NCBI RefSeq assembly: GCF_006442315.1
Contig: NZ_VFVY01000013.1
Location: forward strand, 124,001 to 188,000
Direction of reading: 5' to 3'
Length of the DNA: 64,000 nt
Origin: Mesorhizobium sp. B2-3-4
GTDB taxonomy: Bacteria; Pseudomonadota; Alphaproteobacteria; Rhizobiales; Rhizobiaceae
Every line of letters begins with the position of its first letter. Position 1 is the stretch's first letter. The translations under genes were made by a program, and so were the position numbers. Under the pieces are notes generated by a model. It had not been told where the DNA came from and searched no databases. It saw only the letters and a list, made by a program, of their open reading frames with translations. Positions 16,922 to 26,137 of this stretch are shown here, piece after piece.

Positions 16922-17653
16922 TCAGATCGACCAGCCGCCGTCGATATTGTAGGCCTGCCCCGACGTGTAGGTGGCGCCGGCCAGATAGACGGCGAGGTCG
17001 GCGATTTCCTCCGGCGTGCCGAGCCGGCCCATCGGCTGGCGGGCGATGAAGGCCGCGCGGGCTGCCTCGTAATCACCTTGTGCATGCATGCGGTCCTGCA
17101 GCGACGGGCTCTCGACCGTGCCGGGGCAGATGGCGTTGCAGCGAATGCCCTTGCCGACATAGTCGGCCGCGACCGCCTTGGTCAGGCCGATGACCGCCGC
17201 CTTGCTCAGTCCATACACGAAGCGGTTCGGCACACCCTTGGTCGAGCTCGCCAGCGAGGCCATGTTGATGATCGAGCCATCGCCGCGCTCCAGCATGCCG
17301 GGCAATACCGCCCGGATGGTGCGCACCATGGCGCGGACATTGAGGTTCAGCGCGAAATCGAGATCGCCGTCCTTCATCTCCAGGATCGAGCCCGAATGAA
17401 CGAAACCGGCGCAGTTGAACAGCACGTCGACGCGGCCGATCTCGGCAAAGGCGGCATTGACCGCCTCGTCATTGAGGACATCGACCTTGCGGGTCTTGAT
17501 TCCCGATGTCTTGGCGAGTTCGGCCAGCAGCGTCTCGTTGATGTCGGTGGCATGGACGGTGGCGCCAGCCTTGGCGAAGGCCAGCGCGCTTGCCTTGCCG
17601 ATGCCTTGTGCCGCTGCCGTGATGACAACGACCTTGCCTGCCAGATCCGCCAT
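16922..17653 (-). CDS. SDR oxidoreductase, probable 2-keto-3-deoxy-L-fuconate dehydrogenase
   Basis: This 243-residue short-chain dehydrogenase has an NAD-binding TAAAQGIG motif near residue 13, D37 after strand 2 (HATDIN) for NAD preference, the NMAS serine motif and the YGLSK catalytic Tyr-Lys pair. It ends with ICPGTVESPSLQDRM and GQAYNIDGGWSI. This pattern (SLQDRM... after PGTVESPS) is characteristic of the DHRS6-like branch that includes bacterial 2-keto-3-deoxy-L-fuconate dehydrogenase. It is 165 bases upstream of the FAH gene on the same strand. A role in 3-hydroxybutyrate metabolism is an alternative. Confidence 0.8.
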   Translation of the reverse strand: MADLAGKVVVITAAAQGIGKASALAFAKAGATVHATDINETLLAELAKTSGIKTRKVDVLNDEAVNAAFAEIGRVDVLFNCAGFVHSGSILEMKDGDLDFALNLNVRAMVRTIRAVLPGMLERGDGSIINMASLASSTKGVPNRFVYGLSKAAVIGLTKAVAADYVGKGIRCNAICPGTVESPSLQDRMHAQGDYEAARAAFIARQPMGRLGTPEEIADLAVYLAGATYTSGQAYNIDGGWSI

Positions 17654-17836
17654 GTCTTTTCCTCGCCTGCCTCGGGTCGATTGGCTTTATCGGCGGCCGG
17701 CGAAGGCGTCATGTGCCACTCAGGCGCGATCATGCGGCCTGTGCCAGTTCACTGATAAAGATGTTTTTTCTCGTTAAAGAACATGTGTCCGGGCGTCAAG
17801 CCCGAACACGATCACCATTGCGGCAGCACGGAAATG

Positions 17837-20209
17837 TCAGTCGCCGTAAGGCACCCAGACGTTCTTGACCTCGATGGCGCGGCGCAACAAGGCATCGCCG
17901 GCAGCTTCCTCCGAGGCCCAGTCGAGGCTGCGGCCATTGCCGGTCCAGACGCGCTTCAGATTGCCGATGGAGTCGGCCTCCGCCTTGGCGCAGGTCTCGG
18001 CGTCGGCGAATACCCAGAGCCCGTCGACATCGTCATGCTTGGCCAGCACGCCGGCCAATTCAGCGCTGCGGCCGGTGACGATGTTGATGGCGCCGGCCGG
18101 CACATCGGAATATTCGATCACCTGGTAGAGATCGGTGGCAAGCAGCGGATGGCGTTCGGACGGCACGGCGACCACCGTGTTGCCCATGGCAAGTGCCGGC
18201 GCCACCAGCGAGATGAAGCCGAGCAAGGGCTGATTGTCGGGCGCCACGATGCCGATGACGCCGACCGGCTCGTGCAGCGCCAGCGTGACAGCGCGCGCCG
18301 GCGGCTGGTGGACGCGGCCCTCGAACTTGTCGGCAAGGCCGGCATAGAGGAACAGCCGTTCGATCGACTGGTCGACCTCCTCGCGCGCGGCCTTGGCCGG
18401 CACGCCGGTGAGCTGGACGAGACGGGCGGCGAATTCGTCGGCGCGGCCCGAAAGGTTCTCGGCGAGGTAATAAAGCACCTGCGACCTGTTATAGGCCGTC
18501 GCCTCCGGCCAGGCCTTGGCGCCGCGGGCGGCCGAGACCGCATCGCGTATGTCCTTGCGGTTGCCGAGCCCGACCTCGCCCGCAAGCTTGCCCTTGGCGG
18601 TGGCGATGCCAAGCGAGTAATTGCCGTCCGGGCGCACCTGCTTGCCGCCGATGAACAGCTTTGCGGTGCGGTCTATGGCCGAGCCGTCCGCCTGCTCGTG
18701 CGGCTGCGCGGCGGTTGCCGCCGGCTTGATGACAGGGCCGAGCGGCAATTTGGCCGTCAGATATTCGAACATGCCCTCGCGCCCGCCCTCGCGGCCGAAG
18801 CCGCTCTCGCGATAGCCGCCGAAGCCGCAGGCGGCGTCGAACATGTTGGTGCCATTGACCCACACGACGCCGGCCTTGAGCTGCGGTGCCACATGCAAGG
18901 CAAGGTTGACGTTCTCGCTCCACACCGAGGCGGCAAGGCCATAGCGCGTGTTGTTGGCAAGCTCGATCGCCTCCTCGGTGTTGCGGAAGGTCATGGTGGC
19001 GAGGACCGGGCCGAACACTTCTTCCTGCGCCAGGATGTTAGCCGGCGAAACGCCTGTGGCCAGCGTCGGCAGGTGGTAATAGCCCGACGACGGCAGCGCC
19101 GCGTCCGGCTGCCAGCAGACTGCGCCTTGTTTCGCGCCCTCGGCCACCAGTCCCTTGACGCGGTCGAGCTGGGTCAGATCGACCAGCGGGCCGATATCGG
19201 TGTTCTTGTCGAGCGGACTGCCGACGCGGAGCCTGCTCATCCGCGTCTTGACCTTGGCGATGAAGGCATCGGCGATGCCTTCCTGCACCAGAAGCCGCGA
19301 GCCGGCGCAGCAGACCTGGCCCTGGTTGAACCAGATGCCGTCGACCAGACCCTCGACGGCGCTGTCGAGATCGGCGTCCTCGAAGACGATGAAGGCTGAT
19401 TTGCCGCCAAGCTCCAGCGACAGTTTCTTGCCCGACCCGGCGGTCGCCTTGCGGATGATCTTGCCGACTTCGGATGAGCCGGTGAAGGCGATCTTCTGGA
19501 TGCCGGGATGATTGACGATGGCCGCACCCGCTTCCGGGCCGCCGTGAACGATGTTGACGACGCCCTTCGGCACACCCGCGCGTTCGCAGATCTCGGCGAA
19601 CAGGATGGCTGTGAGCGGTGTGAACTCCGCCGGCTTCAGCACCACCGTGCAGCCCGCGGCGAGCGCCGGCGCGATCTTCCAGGCCAGCATCAGCAGCGGA
19701 AAATTCCACGGGATGATCTGGCCGACGACGCCGACGCCCTTATGGCCGGGAAAATCCCTGTCCAGCGCCTGCGCCCAGCCGGCATGATGGATGAAATGGC
19801 GGATCGCCAGCGGCACGTCGATGTCGCGGCTCTCGCGGATCGGCTTGCCGTTGTCGATCGATTCGAGCACCGCGAACAGCCTCTGGTGGCGCTGCATGGC
19901 GCGGCCGATGGCGTAGAGCACTTTTGCACGCTGGTAGCCCGAACTGGCGCTCCATTTCGGCAATGCCTTGGCGGCGGCGGCAACCGCCGCGTCGATGTCG
20001 ACCGCACTGGCGTCGGACACCTTGGCCAGCAGCTTGCCGGAGGACGGTTCGCTGGTCTCGAAGGTCTTGCCGCCGGCAGCGGTCTTCCAGCCGCCGTCGA
20101 TGAACAGCGCCTTGCCGAAGTCGCGCGCGGCCAGCCACGCATCGGCCTCGTTGCGGGCTTCTGGTGCGGGACCGTATTCCATGGCGTGATAACGTTCGAG
20201 AATGTTCAT
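17837..20209 (-). CDS. Double-domain aldehyde dehydrogenase (ALDH16 type)
   Basis: At 790 residues this is about 300 longer than a normal ALDH. The first half is a complete enzyme: IIPWNFP (165-171), FTGSSEVG (242-249), E266 in LELGGKS and the catalytic cysteine C300 in FNQGQVCCAGSR. A second ALDH-like domain begins near residue 535 (KLFIGGKQV). It keeps the fold markers (VAPDNQPLL, EPVGVIGIV) but has no catalytic Cys or Glu motif. This is the architecture of ALDH16, known from vertebrates (inactive) and from bacteria with an active first domain. It follows deoC by 68 bases, so acetaldehyde from deoxyribose breakdown is a plausible substrate. Confidence 0.9.
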   Translation of the reverse strand: MNILERYHAMEYGPAPEARNEADAWLAARDFGKALFIDGGWKTAAGGKTFETSEPSSGKLLAKVSDASAVDIDAAVAAAAKALPKWSASSGYQRAKVLYAIGRAMQRHQRLFAVLESIDNGKPIRESRDIDVPLAIRHFIHHAGWAQALDRDFPGHKGVGVVGQIIPWNFPLLMLAWKIAPALAAGCTVVLKPAEFTPLTAILFAEICERAGVPKGVVNIVHGGPEAGAAIVNHPGIQKIAFTGSSEVGKIIRKATAGSGKKLSLELGGKSAFIVFEDADLDSAVEGLVDGIWFNQGQVCCAGSRLLVQEGIADAFIAKVKTRMSRLRVGSPLDKNTDIGPLVDLTQLDRVKGLVAEGAKQGAVCWQPDAALPSSGYYHLPTLATGVSPANILAQEEVFGPVLATMTFRNTEEAIELANNTRYGLAASVWSENVNLALHVAPQLKAGVVWVNGTNMFDAACGFGGYRESGFGREGGREGMFEYLTAKLPLGPVIKPAATAAQPHEQADGSAIDRTAKLFIGGKQVRPDGNYSLGIATAKGKLAGEVGLGNRKDIRDAVSAARGAKAWPEATAYNRSQVLYYLAENLSGRADEFAARLVQLTGVPAKAAREEVDQSIERLFLYAGLADKFEGRVHQPPARAVTLALHEPVGVIGIVAPDNQPLLGFISLVAPALAMGNTVVAVPSERHPLLATDLYQVIEYSDVPAGAINIVTGRSAELAGVLAKHDDVDGLWVFADAETCAKAEADSIGNLKRVWTGNGRSLDWASEEAAGDALLRRAIEVKNVWVPYGD

Positions 20210-20277
20210 GGGGTCCTCCAGATGATTATCGCGGCAGGCGCTCTGGCGCCGCAGGGCTCGATGTTCAAAGCCCTACC

Positions 20278-21327
20278 TCAAGCCATAGCGTGGCGATGAT
20301 TGGCCGAATAATGGCCGGTCAGGTGATGCTCGAGTTGGCGCTCGATGTCGGTCAGCAGGCTCGACGCGCCGAAACGGAACAGTTCCGGTTCCAACCACGG
20401 CCGCCCGAGCTCTTCCTTCATCAGCACCAGCCAGTCGAGCGAGACCTTGGCCGTGGAAATGCCGCCGGCCGGCTTGAAGCCGATGAGATAGCCGGTTTCT
20501 TCGAAATAGGCCCTGATGGCGCGCACCATGGCTAGGCCGACAGGCAGCGTGGCATTGACGCTTTCCTTGCCGGTCGACGTCTTGATGAAATCGGCGCCCG
20601 CCATCATCGCCACCATCGAGGCCAGCATGACGTTGCGCAGCGTGGCGAGGTCGCCAGTGCCAAGGATCACCTTCAGATGCGCGTCACCGCAGGCGGCGCG
20701 CATCGAGACGATCTCGTTGTAGAGTTCGCGCCATTTGGCGCCGAACACCAGGCCACGCGGAATGACGACGTCGATCTCGTCGGCGCCGTCGCGCACCGAG
20801 GCCTCGATCTCCTGCAACCGGGTCGACAGCGGCGCCAGCCCATGCGGGAAGGCGGTGGAGACGGCGGCGACATGGATGCCGGTGCCGCGCACGGCGTCGA
20901 CGGCGGTGGCGACGAAGGGATGGTAGACGCAGACAGCCGCCGGCCGGATGGTTTCGCCCGCGATGCCCAGGCCTTCCATGATGTCGCGGCGCAGCGGGTT
21001 GATCGCCTTGGCGCAGAGCCGGCGCACGCGTTCCTCGGTGTCGTTGGAGTTCAGCGTCGTCAGGTCCATGCAGGCGATCGACCGCAACAGCCACGCCGCC
21101 TGGTTATCGGCCTTGATCGAGCGCCGCTTGGTCAGCGTGGCGACGCGCCGTTCCAGCGCCGAGCGGTTGACGCTGCGCACCGATTCCAGGAAGCCGAGGT
21201 CGAGTTTGAGACCGGGATTGCGCGCGATGTGATGGTCCAGCGGCACCGGCGTGTTGGCGGCGGCGCGTGCCGGCAGTGGCATCACCTTGGATGCACCGGC
21301 GCCGGCCTCGCGGATCGTGTTGCTCAT
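20278..21327 (-). CDS. deoC: Deoxyribose-phosphate aldolase
   Basis: This 349-residue class I aldolase splits 2-deoxyribose-5-phosphate into glyceraldehyde-3-phosphate and acetaldehyde. It carries DEIDVVIPRGLVFGAKW, KVILGTGDL and the Schiff-base lysine motif DFIKTSTGK, followed by GFKPAGGIST. It is longer than the roughly 220-260 residue E. coli type and belongs to the longer DeoC group. The ATG at 21327 is preferred because it removes an overlap with the efflux gene; the open frame continues to 21456. It is the first gene of a deoC-ALDH16 operon. Confidence 0.92.
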   Translation of the reverse strand: MSNTIREAGAGASKVMPLPARAAANTPVPLDHHIARNPGLKLDLGFLESVRSVNRSALERRVATLTKRRSIKADNQAAWLLRSIACMDLTTLNSNDTEERVRRLCAKAINPLRRDIMEGLGIAGETIRPAAVCVYHPFVATAVDAVRGTGIHVAAVSTAFPHGLAPLSTRLQEIEASVRDGADEIDVVIPRGLVFGAKWRELYNEIVSMRAACGDAHLKVILGTGDLATLRNVMLASMVAMMAGADFIKTSTGKESVNATLPVGLAMVRAIRAYFEETGYLIGFKPAGGISTAKVSLDWLVLMKEELGRPWLEPELFRFGASSLLTDIERQLEHHLTGHYSANHRHAMA

Positions 21328-21415
21328 TTCCTGCCCTTTCTCGTTTGCGGCAACACTTACACGATCGTTCCGGTCGAGGCCACAAGCCTGAGACAGGTCC
21401 CTGTCGGACGCCGGC

Positions 21416-24400
21416 CTATTCGGCGGCCAGCTTGCCGCGCGGCGGGCTGATTTCAACCGCCTCGTGGCGGGGCTCTTCCTGGTCCTGCTCCTGCCGGCGC
21501 CAGGAGGTGAGCCAGCCCGAGAGATCGTCCAGATAGAGATAGATCACCGGCGTGGTGAACAGCGTCAGGGCCTGGCTGACCAGCAGTCCGCCGAACATCG
21601 TATAGCCGAGCGGCTGGCGGATTTCCGCGCCCGTGCCGTTTTCCAGCATCAGGGGCAGGGCGCCGAGCATCGACACCATGGTGGTCATCATGATCGGGCG
21701 GAACCGCAGCAGGCAGGCCTGGCGGATCGAGTCCAGGGAACTGAGATGCTGGTCCCTCTCGGCCGCGATGGCGAAGTCGACCATCATGATCCCGTTCTTC
21801 TTGACGATGCCGATGAGCAGGATGACGCCGATCAGGCCGATCAGGTTGAACTCCATATGGAAGACCAGCAGCGTACCCAAGGCGCCGAGCCCGGCCGACG
21901 GCAGCGTCGAGAGAATGGTCAGCGGATGGATGTAGCTTTCGTAGAGGATGCCGAGGATCAGGTAGACCACGACCAGCGCGCCGAGGATGAGCAGCGGTAT
22001 CGAGGAAAGCGATTGCTGGAACGCCTGCGCCGTGCCGGTATAGCTGGTCTGGACGGTCGCCGGCAGCCGCATCTCCATGGCGGCCCTGTCGATCGCGGCG
22101 GTGGCCTGGCCCAGCGCCACGCCGGGCGCCAGGTTGAAGCTGATCGTCACCGAAGGAAACTGGCCTTCATGGTTGATGACGAGCGGCTGTACCGGCGCCG
22201 TCGTCCATTTGGCGATCGCCGAGAGTGGTACCTGCGAACCGCTCGATGTCGTCAGATAGATCTGGTCGAGCGCCTTGAGGTCGCCGCGTAGCGACGGCAG
22301 CACTTCCAGGATCACGTCATAGGTCGAAAGCTGCGTGAAATACTGGGCGATCTGGCGCTGGCCGAAGGCGTCGTTGAGGGTATTGTCGACGTCGTTGGCG
22401 GTCAGGCCATAGCGGGCGGCCTGGTCACGGTCGACCTGCAGCGTGAGCGTCGTGCCTGAACTCATCTGGTCGGTCGAGACGTCGCGCAATTCAGGCAACC
22501 GCTGCAAGGCCGTCAACAGCTGTGGCGCCCATTGATTGAGCGTGTCGAGATCGCCGCTTTCCAGCACATACTGGTATTGCGAGGCCGACAGCTTGCCGCC
22601 GATGCGCACGTCCTGCGAGGCCTGCATGAACAGGCGCGCGCCCTGAACGACCGAGAGCTTTGGCTGCAGCCGCCGGATCACCTGGTCGGCCGATGCATCG
22701 CGGTCGTCGCGGGGCTTCAGCTGGATGAACATGCGGCCGGTGTTCTGCGTGTTTCCGGTGCCGCCCATCGATGCCGCGAAATGCGCCACCGCCGGATCCT
22801 TGGAGACGATGCCGGCGAATTGCGTCATATAGGACCGCATCTGGTCGACCGAGACGTCCTGGCCGGCGATCACCTGGCCGAAGATCAGGCCGGTGTCCTG
22901 CTGCGGGAAGAAGCCGCTCGGAACGAGCGTGAAGAAATAGCCGGTCAGCGCCACGCAGCCCAGGAAGACCAGCAGCGTGATGAAGCGATGCCCGAGCGCC
23001 CGGTCGAGGCCGCGCTCATAGGCGCGCAGCAACCCGTCGAAGACGCTCTCGCTCCAGCGATAGAGCCTGCCGTGATACTCCTCGGCGGCGGGCTTGATGA
23101 AACGCGACGCCAGCATCGGCGTCAGTGTCAGCGACACGCAGGCCGAAACCAGGATGGTCATGGCCAGCGTGACGGCGAACTCCTTGAACAGGCGGCCGAT
23201 GATGCCGCTCATCAGCAGCAGCGGGATCAGCACCGCCACCAGCGAAATCGAGATCGACAGGATGGTGAAGCCGATCTCGCTGGCGCCCCGGAATGCAGCA
23301 TCCATCGGCTTCTCGCCGTGCTCGATGTAGCGGACGATGTTCTCCAGCATGACGATCGCGTCGTCGACGACGAAGCCGATCGAGATCGTCAGCGCCATCA
23401 GCGACAGATTGTCGATGCTGTAGCCGGCAAGCCACATCAGGCCGCAGGCGCCAAGCAGGGCAAGCGGCACCGTGAAGGCCGGTATGGCCGTCGCCCAGAC
23501 ATTGCGCAGGAACAGGAAGATCACCATCACCACCATTGCGATGGTGAGCATCAGCGTGAACTGCACGTCGGCCACCGAAGCGCGGATGGTCTGGGTGCGG
23601 TCGGAAAGCACCTGCAGCTTCAGCGAGGCCGGCATCGAGGCGGTCAGCATAGGCAGCTCCGCCTTGATCTTGTCGACCGTGTCGATGATGTTGGCGCCGG
23701 GTTCCTTGAAAATGACCAGCACGACGCCGCGTGTCGTGTCGGCCCAGCCGGCCTGGGTGTAGTCCTGCGCGTCCAGCACGGCGCGCCCGACATCCTTGAC
23801 CCGCACCGGCGCTCCGTCGCGATAGGCGATGATGGCGTTGTTCCAGTCTTGTGCAGCGGTCATCTGGTCGTTGGAGAAGATGGTGAAGGAGCGCACCTCG
23901 CCCTGGATATTGCCCTTGGGCAGGTCGACCGTGCCGATCGACAGCGGGGTGCGCACCGCCTCAAGCGACAAGCCCCTTGCCGCGAGCTTGGCCGGATCGA
24001 GCTGGACGCGGATCGAAGGCGTCTGCTGGCCGCCGACCAGCACCTGGCCGACGCCGTCGACATGGCTGATCACCTGCGCGAGCTTGGTGTAGACGTCGTC
24101 GCTCACCGTGGTCAGCGGCAGGTCGGAGGAGCTCGCCCCGATCAGCATGATCGGCGAATCGGTCGGATTGACCTCCCTGTAGGTCGGCGGATTGGGCAGG
24201 GTCTTGGGCAATTGCCCGCCCGCGGCATTGATGGCCGATTGCACCAGTCCGGCGGCCGAGGCGATATCGACGTTGAGATCGAATTGCAGCGTGATCTGGC
24301 TGGAGCCGGACAGGCTGCTCGACGTCATTTCGGCAATGCCCGGGATCTGTGCGAATTGCGTCTCGAGCGGCTGGGTGACCGACGAAGCCATTGTGACGGG

Positions 24401-24574
24401 ATCAGCGCCCGCCAGGCTCGTCGACACCTGGATCGTCGGAAAGTCGACACTCGGCATCGGCGCGACCGGCAGGTTCATATATGCAACGACACCGACGAAC
24501 AGCACGCCGACCATCAGCAGCGACGTCGCTATGGGGTAGCGGATGAAGGGCGTGGATATGCCGACGGAAGCCAT
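21416..24574 (-). CDS. RND multidrug efflux permease (MdtB/MdtC-like)
   Basis: This 1052-residue inner-membrane proton antiporter has the RND layout: TM1 at the N-terminus (RYPIATSLLMVGVLFVGVVAYMNLPVAPMPSVDFP), a large periplasmic loop, a TM2-6 block with GFVVDDAIVMLENIVR carrying the proton-relay aspartates, and a second repeat. PSVDFPTI is typical of the MdtB/MdtC branch. The ATG at 24574 shares one base with the stop of the adaptor gene (TGATG), so the two are coupled. Only one RND subunit is present, unlike the E. coli MdtB2C heterotrimer, and no outer-membrane TolC-type gene is adjacent. Confidence 0.93.
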   Translation of the reverse strand: MASVGISTPFIRYPIATSLLMVGVLFVGVVAYMNLPVAPMPSVDFPTIQVSTSLAGADPVTMASSVTQPLETQFAQIPGIAEMTSSSLSGSSQITLQFDLNVDIASAAGLVQSAINAAGGQLPKTLPNPPTYREVNPTDSPIMLIGASSSDLPLTTVSDDVYTKLAQVISHVDGVGQVLVGGQQTPSIRVQLDPAKLAARGLSLEAVRTPLSIGTVDLPKGNIQGEVRSFTIFSNDQMTAAQDWNNAIIAYRDGAPVRVKDVGRAVLDAQDYTQAGWADTTRGVVLVIFKEPGANIIDTVDKIKAELPMLTASMPASLKLQVLSDRTQTIRASVADVQFTLMLTIAMVVMVIFLFLRNVWATAIPAFTVPLALLGACGLMWLAGYSIDNLSLMALTISIGFVVDDAIVMLENIVRYIEHGEKPMDAAFRGASEIGFTILSISISLVAVLIPLLLMSGIIGRLFKEFAVTLAMTILVSACVSLTLTPMLASRFIKPAAEEYHGRLYRWSESVFDGLLRAYERGLDRALGHRFITLLVFLGCVALTGYFFTLVPSGFFPQQDTGLIFGQVIAGQDVSVDQMRSYMTQFAGIVSKDPAVAHFAASMGGTGNTQNTGRMFIQLKPRDDRDASADQVIRRLQPKLSVVQGARLFMQASQDVRIGGKLSASQYQYVLESGDLDTLNQWAPQLLTALQRLPELRDVSTDQMSSGTTLTLQVDRDQAARYGLTANDVDNTLNDAFGQRQIAQYFTQLSTYDVILEVLPSLRGDLKALDQIYLTTSSGSQVPLSAIAKWTTAPVQPLVINHEGQFPSVTISFNLAPGVALGQATAAIDRAAMEMRLPATVQTSYTGTAQAFQQSLSSIPLLILGALVVVYLILGILYESYIHPLTILSTLPSAGLGALGTLLVFHMEFNLIGLIGVILLIGIVKKNGIMMVDFAIAAERDQHLSSLDSIRQACLLRFRPIMMTTMVSMLGALPLMLENGTGAEIRQPLGYTMFGGLLVSQALTLFTTPVIYLYLDDLSGWLTSWRRQEQDQEEPRHEAVEISPPRGKLAAE

Positions 24575-25806
24575 CAACTCCGACCTTTCGTCTGCACGGC
24601 GGCGCCCTGTGTGGCTCCCACATGCTGCGGTTGGCCGGCATCCGCGGCCGGCGTGGCATCGACGCTTGCCCCGTCCACCACCCGGTACTGGCCGGCGACC
24701 ACCACGCGCTGCCCCGGGTTCAACCCGTCGCTGACGACCGTGTCGCCGTCATCCGACGGGCCTGCCTTGATCGTTTGGCGACGGACCGTGCCGTCGTCGC
24801 CGACGACATAGGCGAACAAGCCGTCGGGACCATGCTGGACGGCCTCGTCCGGCACCACGATCGCGTCCGGCATCGTGCCGATATGGATGCGGGTGTTGAC
24901 AGACAGGCCAGGCCATAACGCATTGTTCTGGTTCGCGAATGTCGCCCTGAGCGAAATCGTGCCCGAGGCCTGGTCGACCGCGTTCTGCACCGCCTCTAGC
25001 CTGCCGCTGGCAAGCACTGTCTTCATGTCCGTGCCCAGCGTGTCGATCGCAACCGGGCCGGCGGCGAAAACCTTGTTGATGGCCGGGACCTCGTCCTGCG
25101 GCTGCGTGAACGACACATAGATGGGCTGAAGCTGCACCAGCGTGAAAAGGCCGGGGCTTTGGCCGGCCTGCACGATGTTGCCGGGGTCGATGGTGCGGAA
25201 GCTCGTCTTGCCGGTCAACGGCGCGGTGATGCTGGTGAAGTCGAGGTTGAGCTGGGCCGCCTCGACGGCCGCCTTGTCGGCCTCGATCGTGGCGGCGGTG
25301 GTGGTGACCACCGCTTGCTGGTTGTCGACATCCTGCTGCGTCTCGAACGTCTTCTTGAGCAGCGTGGAGAGGCGATCAAGCACGACCCGCGCATTGCTGA
25401 GCGTCGCTTCGTCCTCCGCCTGCTTGGCCTTCGCCTGGTCGAGCACCGCCTGGTACGGGCGCGGGTCGATCTCGGCCAGCAGGTCGCCCTGCCTGACCAT
25501 CTGGCCTTCCTCGACAGGGACCTGCGTGACGACACCGGTGACGCGGCTCGATATGCTGACGCTGTTCGGCGGCGTGACCGTTCCCAGGCCATAGAGGTAA
25601 AGCGGGAAATCGCTCTTGCGCACGGTGGCCACGGTGACCGGGATCTTGGGCGTGGGTTGCGCCGATTTGGCGGCTGCGGCGGCATGGCCGCGCCAGACCC
25701 CATAGCCGCCCAACGACAGGAAAATCGCGGCAAGCAGCACGATGGCCCGGGCGCGCCCGCGCCGCTTCTGCCCGGCAGCGCTTTGCTGCGTTACGGAAAC
25801 CATCAT
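24574..25806 (-). CDS. RND efflux periplasmic adaptor (MdtA-like membrane fusion protein)
   Basis: This 410-residue protein has a single N-terminal membrane anchor (ARAIVLLAAIFLSLGGYGVW, about 20-40). A split lipoyl/barrel-sandwich domain follows (PLYLYGLGTVTP... and TSITAPLTGKTSFRTIDPGNIV). Between the halves lies an alpha hairpin (VLDQAKAKQAEDEATLSNARVVLDRL...), and a beta-barrel and membrane-proximal domain complete the C-terminus. It links the RND pump to an outer-membrane channel encoded elsewhere. A second in-frame ATG is the next codon. Two palindromes in the upstream gap are candidate operators. Confidence 0.92.
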   Translation of the reverse strand: MMVSVTQQSAAGQKRRGRARAIVLLAAIFLSLGGYGVWRGHAAAAAKSAQPTPKIPVTVATVRKSDFPLYLYGLGTVTPPNSVSISSRVTGVVTQVPVEEGQMVRQGDLLAEIDPRPYQAVLDQAKAKQAEDEATLSNARVVLDRLSTLLKKTFETQQDVDNQQAVVTTTAATIEADKAAVEAAQLNLDFTSITAPLTGKTSFRTIDPGNIVQAGQSPGLFTLVQLQPIYVSFTQPQDEVPAINKVFAAGPVAIDTLGTDMKTVLASGRLEAVQNAVDQASGTISLRATFANQNNALWPGLSVNTRIHIGTMPDAIVVPDEAVQHGPDGLFAYVVGDDGTVRRQTIKAGPSDDGDTVVSDGLNPGQRVVVAGQYRVVDGASVDATPAADAGQPQHVGATQGAAVQTKGRS

Positions 25807-26137
25807 GGCGCCGCCTCTTACAAAAAAAGCAAGACTTTCAAGGTGATCGCGAGATCGATCACGTCTCGCCGGCCAGCGGGACCATACAGCGGATGGGGGC
25901 GCCGATCAGGTTACAATTGAGTCATCTGATGACGATTTGTTCAGCAGCGCGTGAGGTGCGTCGATGCGATCCCGCCGCAAACAAGCCTTTGCGTCGGGCT
26001 GGCTCGCCTGACCGTCGGGACCCCACAGGGGAAGGATGACAGGTCGCCGGAAGCTGGCCATGGCGCGGTCGTTGCGACGCCCATGACCCGGTATTGCATT
26101 TGCCGCGAAGACGGCAGTTTCGCAGGCGGCCTTGGGC
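25807..26137. other. Gap upstream of the efflux operon
   Basis: No supported gene occurs in these 331 bases between the adaptor start and the fpr stop. The part nearest the adaptor gene holds its presumed promoter and the two palindromes listed separately. The rest shows no recognisable element. Confidence 0.5.
25844..25933. promoter_or_regulatory. Palindromes upstream of the efflux operon
   Basis: TGATCG-N6-CGATCA (25844-25861) and GTCATC-T-GATGAC (25921-25933) are both perfect inverted repeats, 38 and 115 bases upstream of the adaptor ATG. Efflux operons are often repressed by TetR or MarR proteins at such sites. No regulator gene is adjacent, so this is positional inference. Confidence 0.4.

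Noticed and set aside
16055..17755. 566-residue open frame on the plus strand
   Set aside because: It runs antisense across the FAH and SDR genes, both of which have complete family motifs; the frame is open only because of high GC and codon bias.
17783..19399. 538-residue open frame on the plus strand
   Set aside because: Antisense shadow of the ALDH16 gene; low-complexity Arg/Gly/Asp-rich translation with no recognisable motif.
22532..24811. 759-residue open frame on the plus strand
   Set aside because: Antisense to the RND permease; its His/Arg/Asp-rich translation is what the complement of a hydrophobic protein gives.
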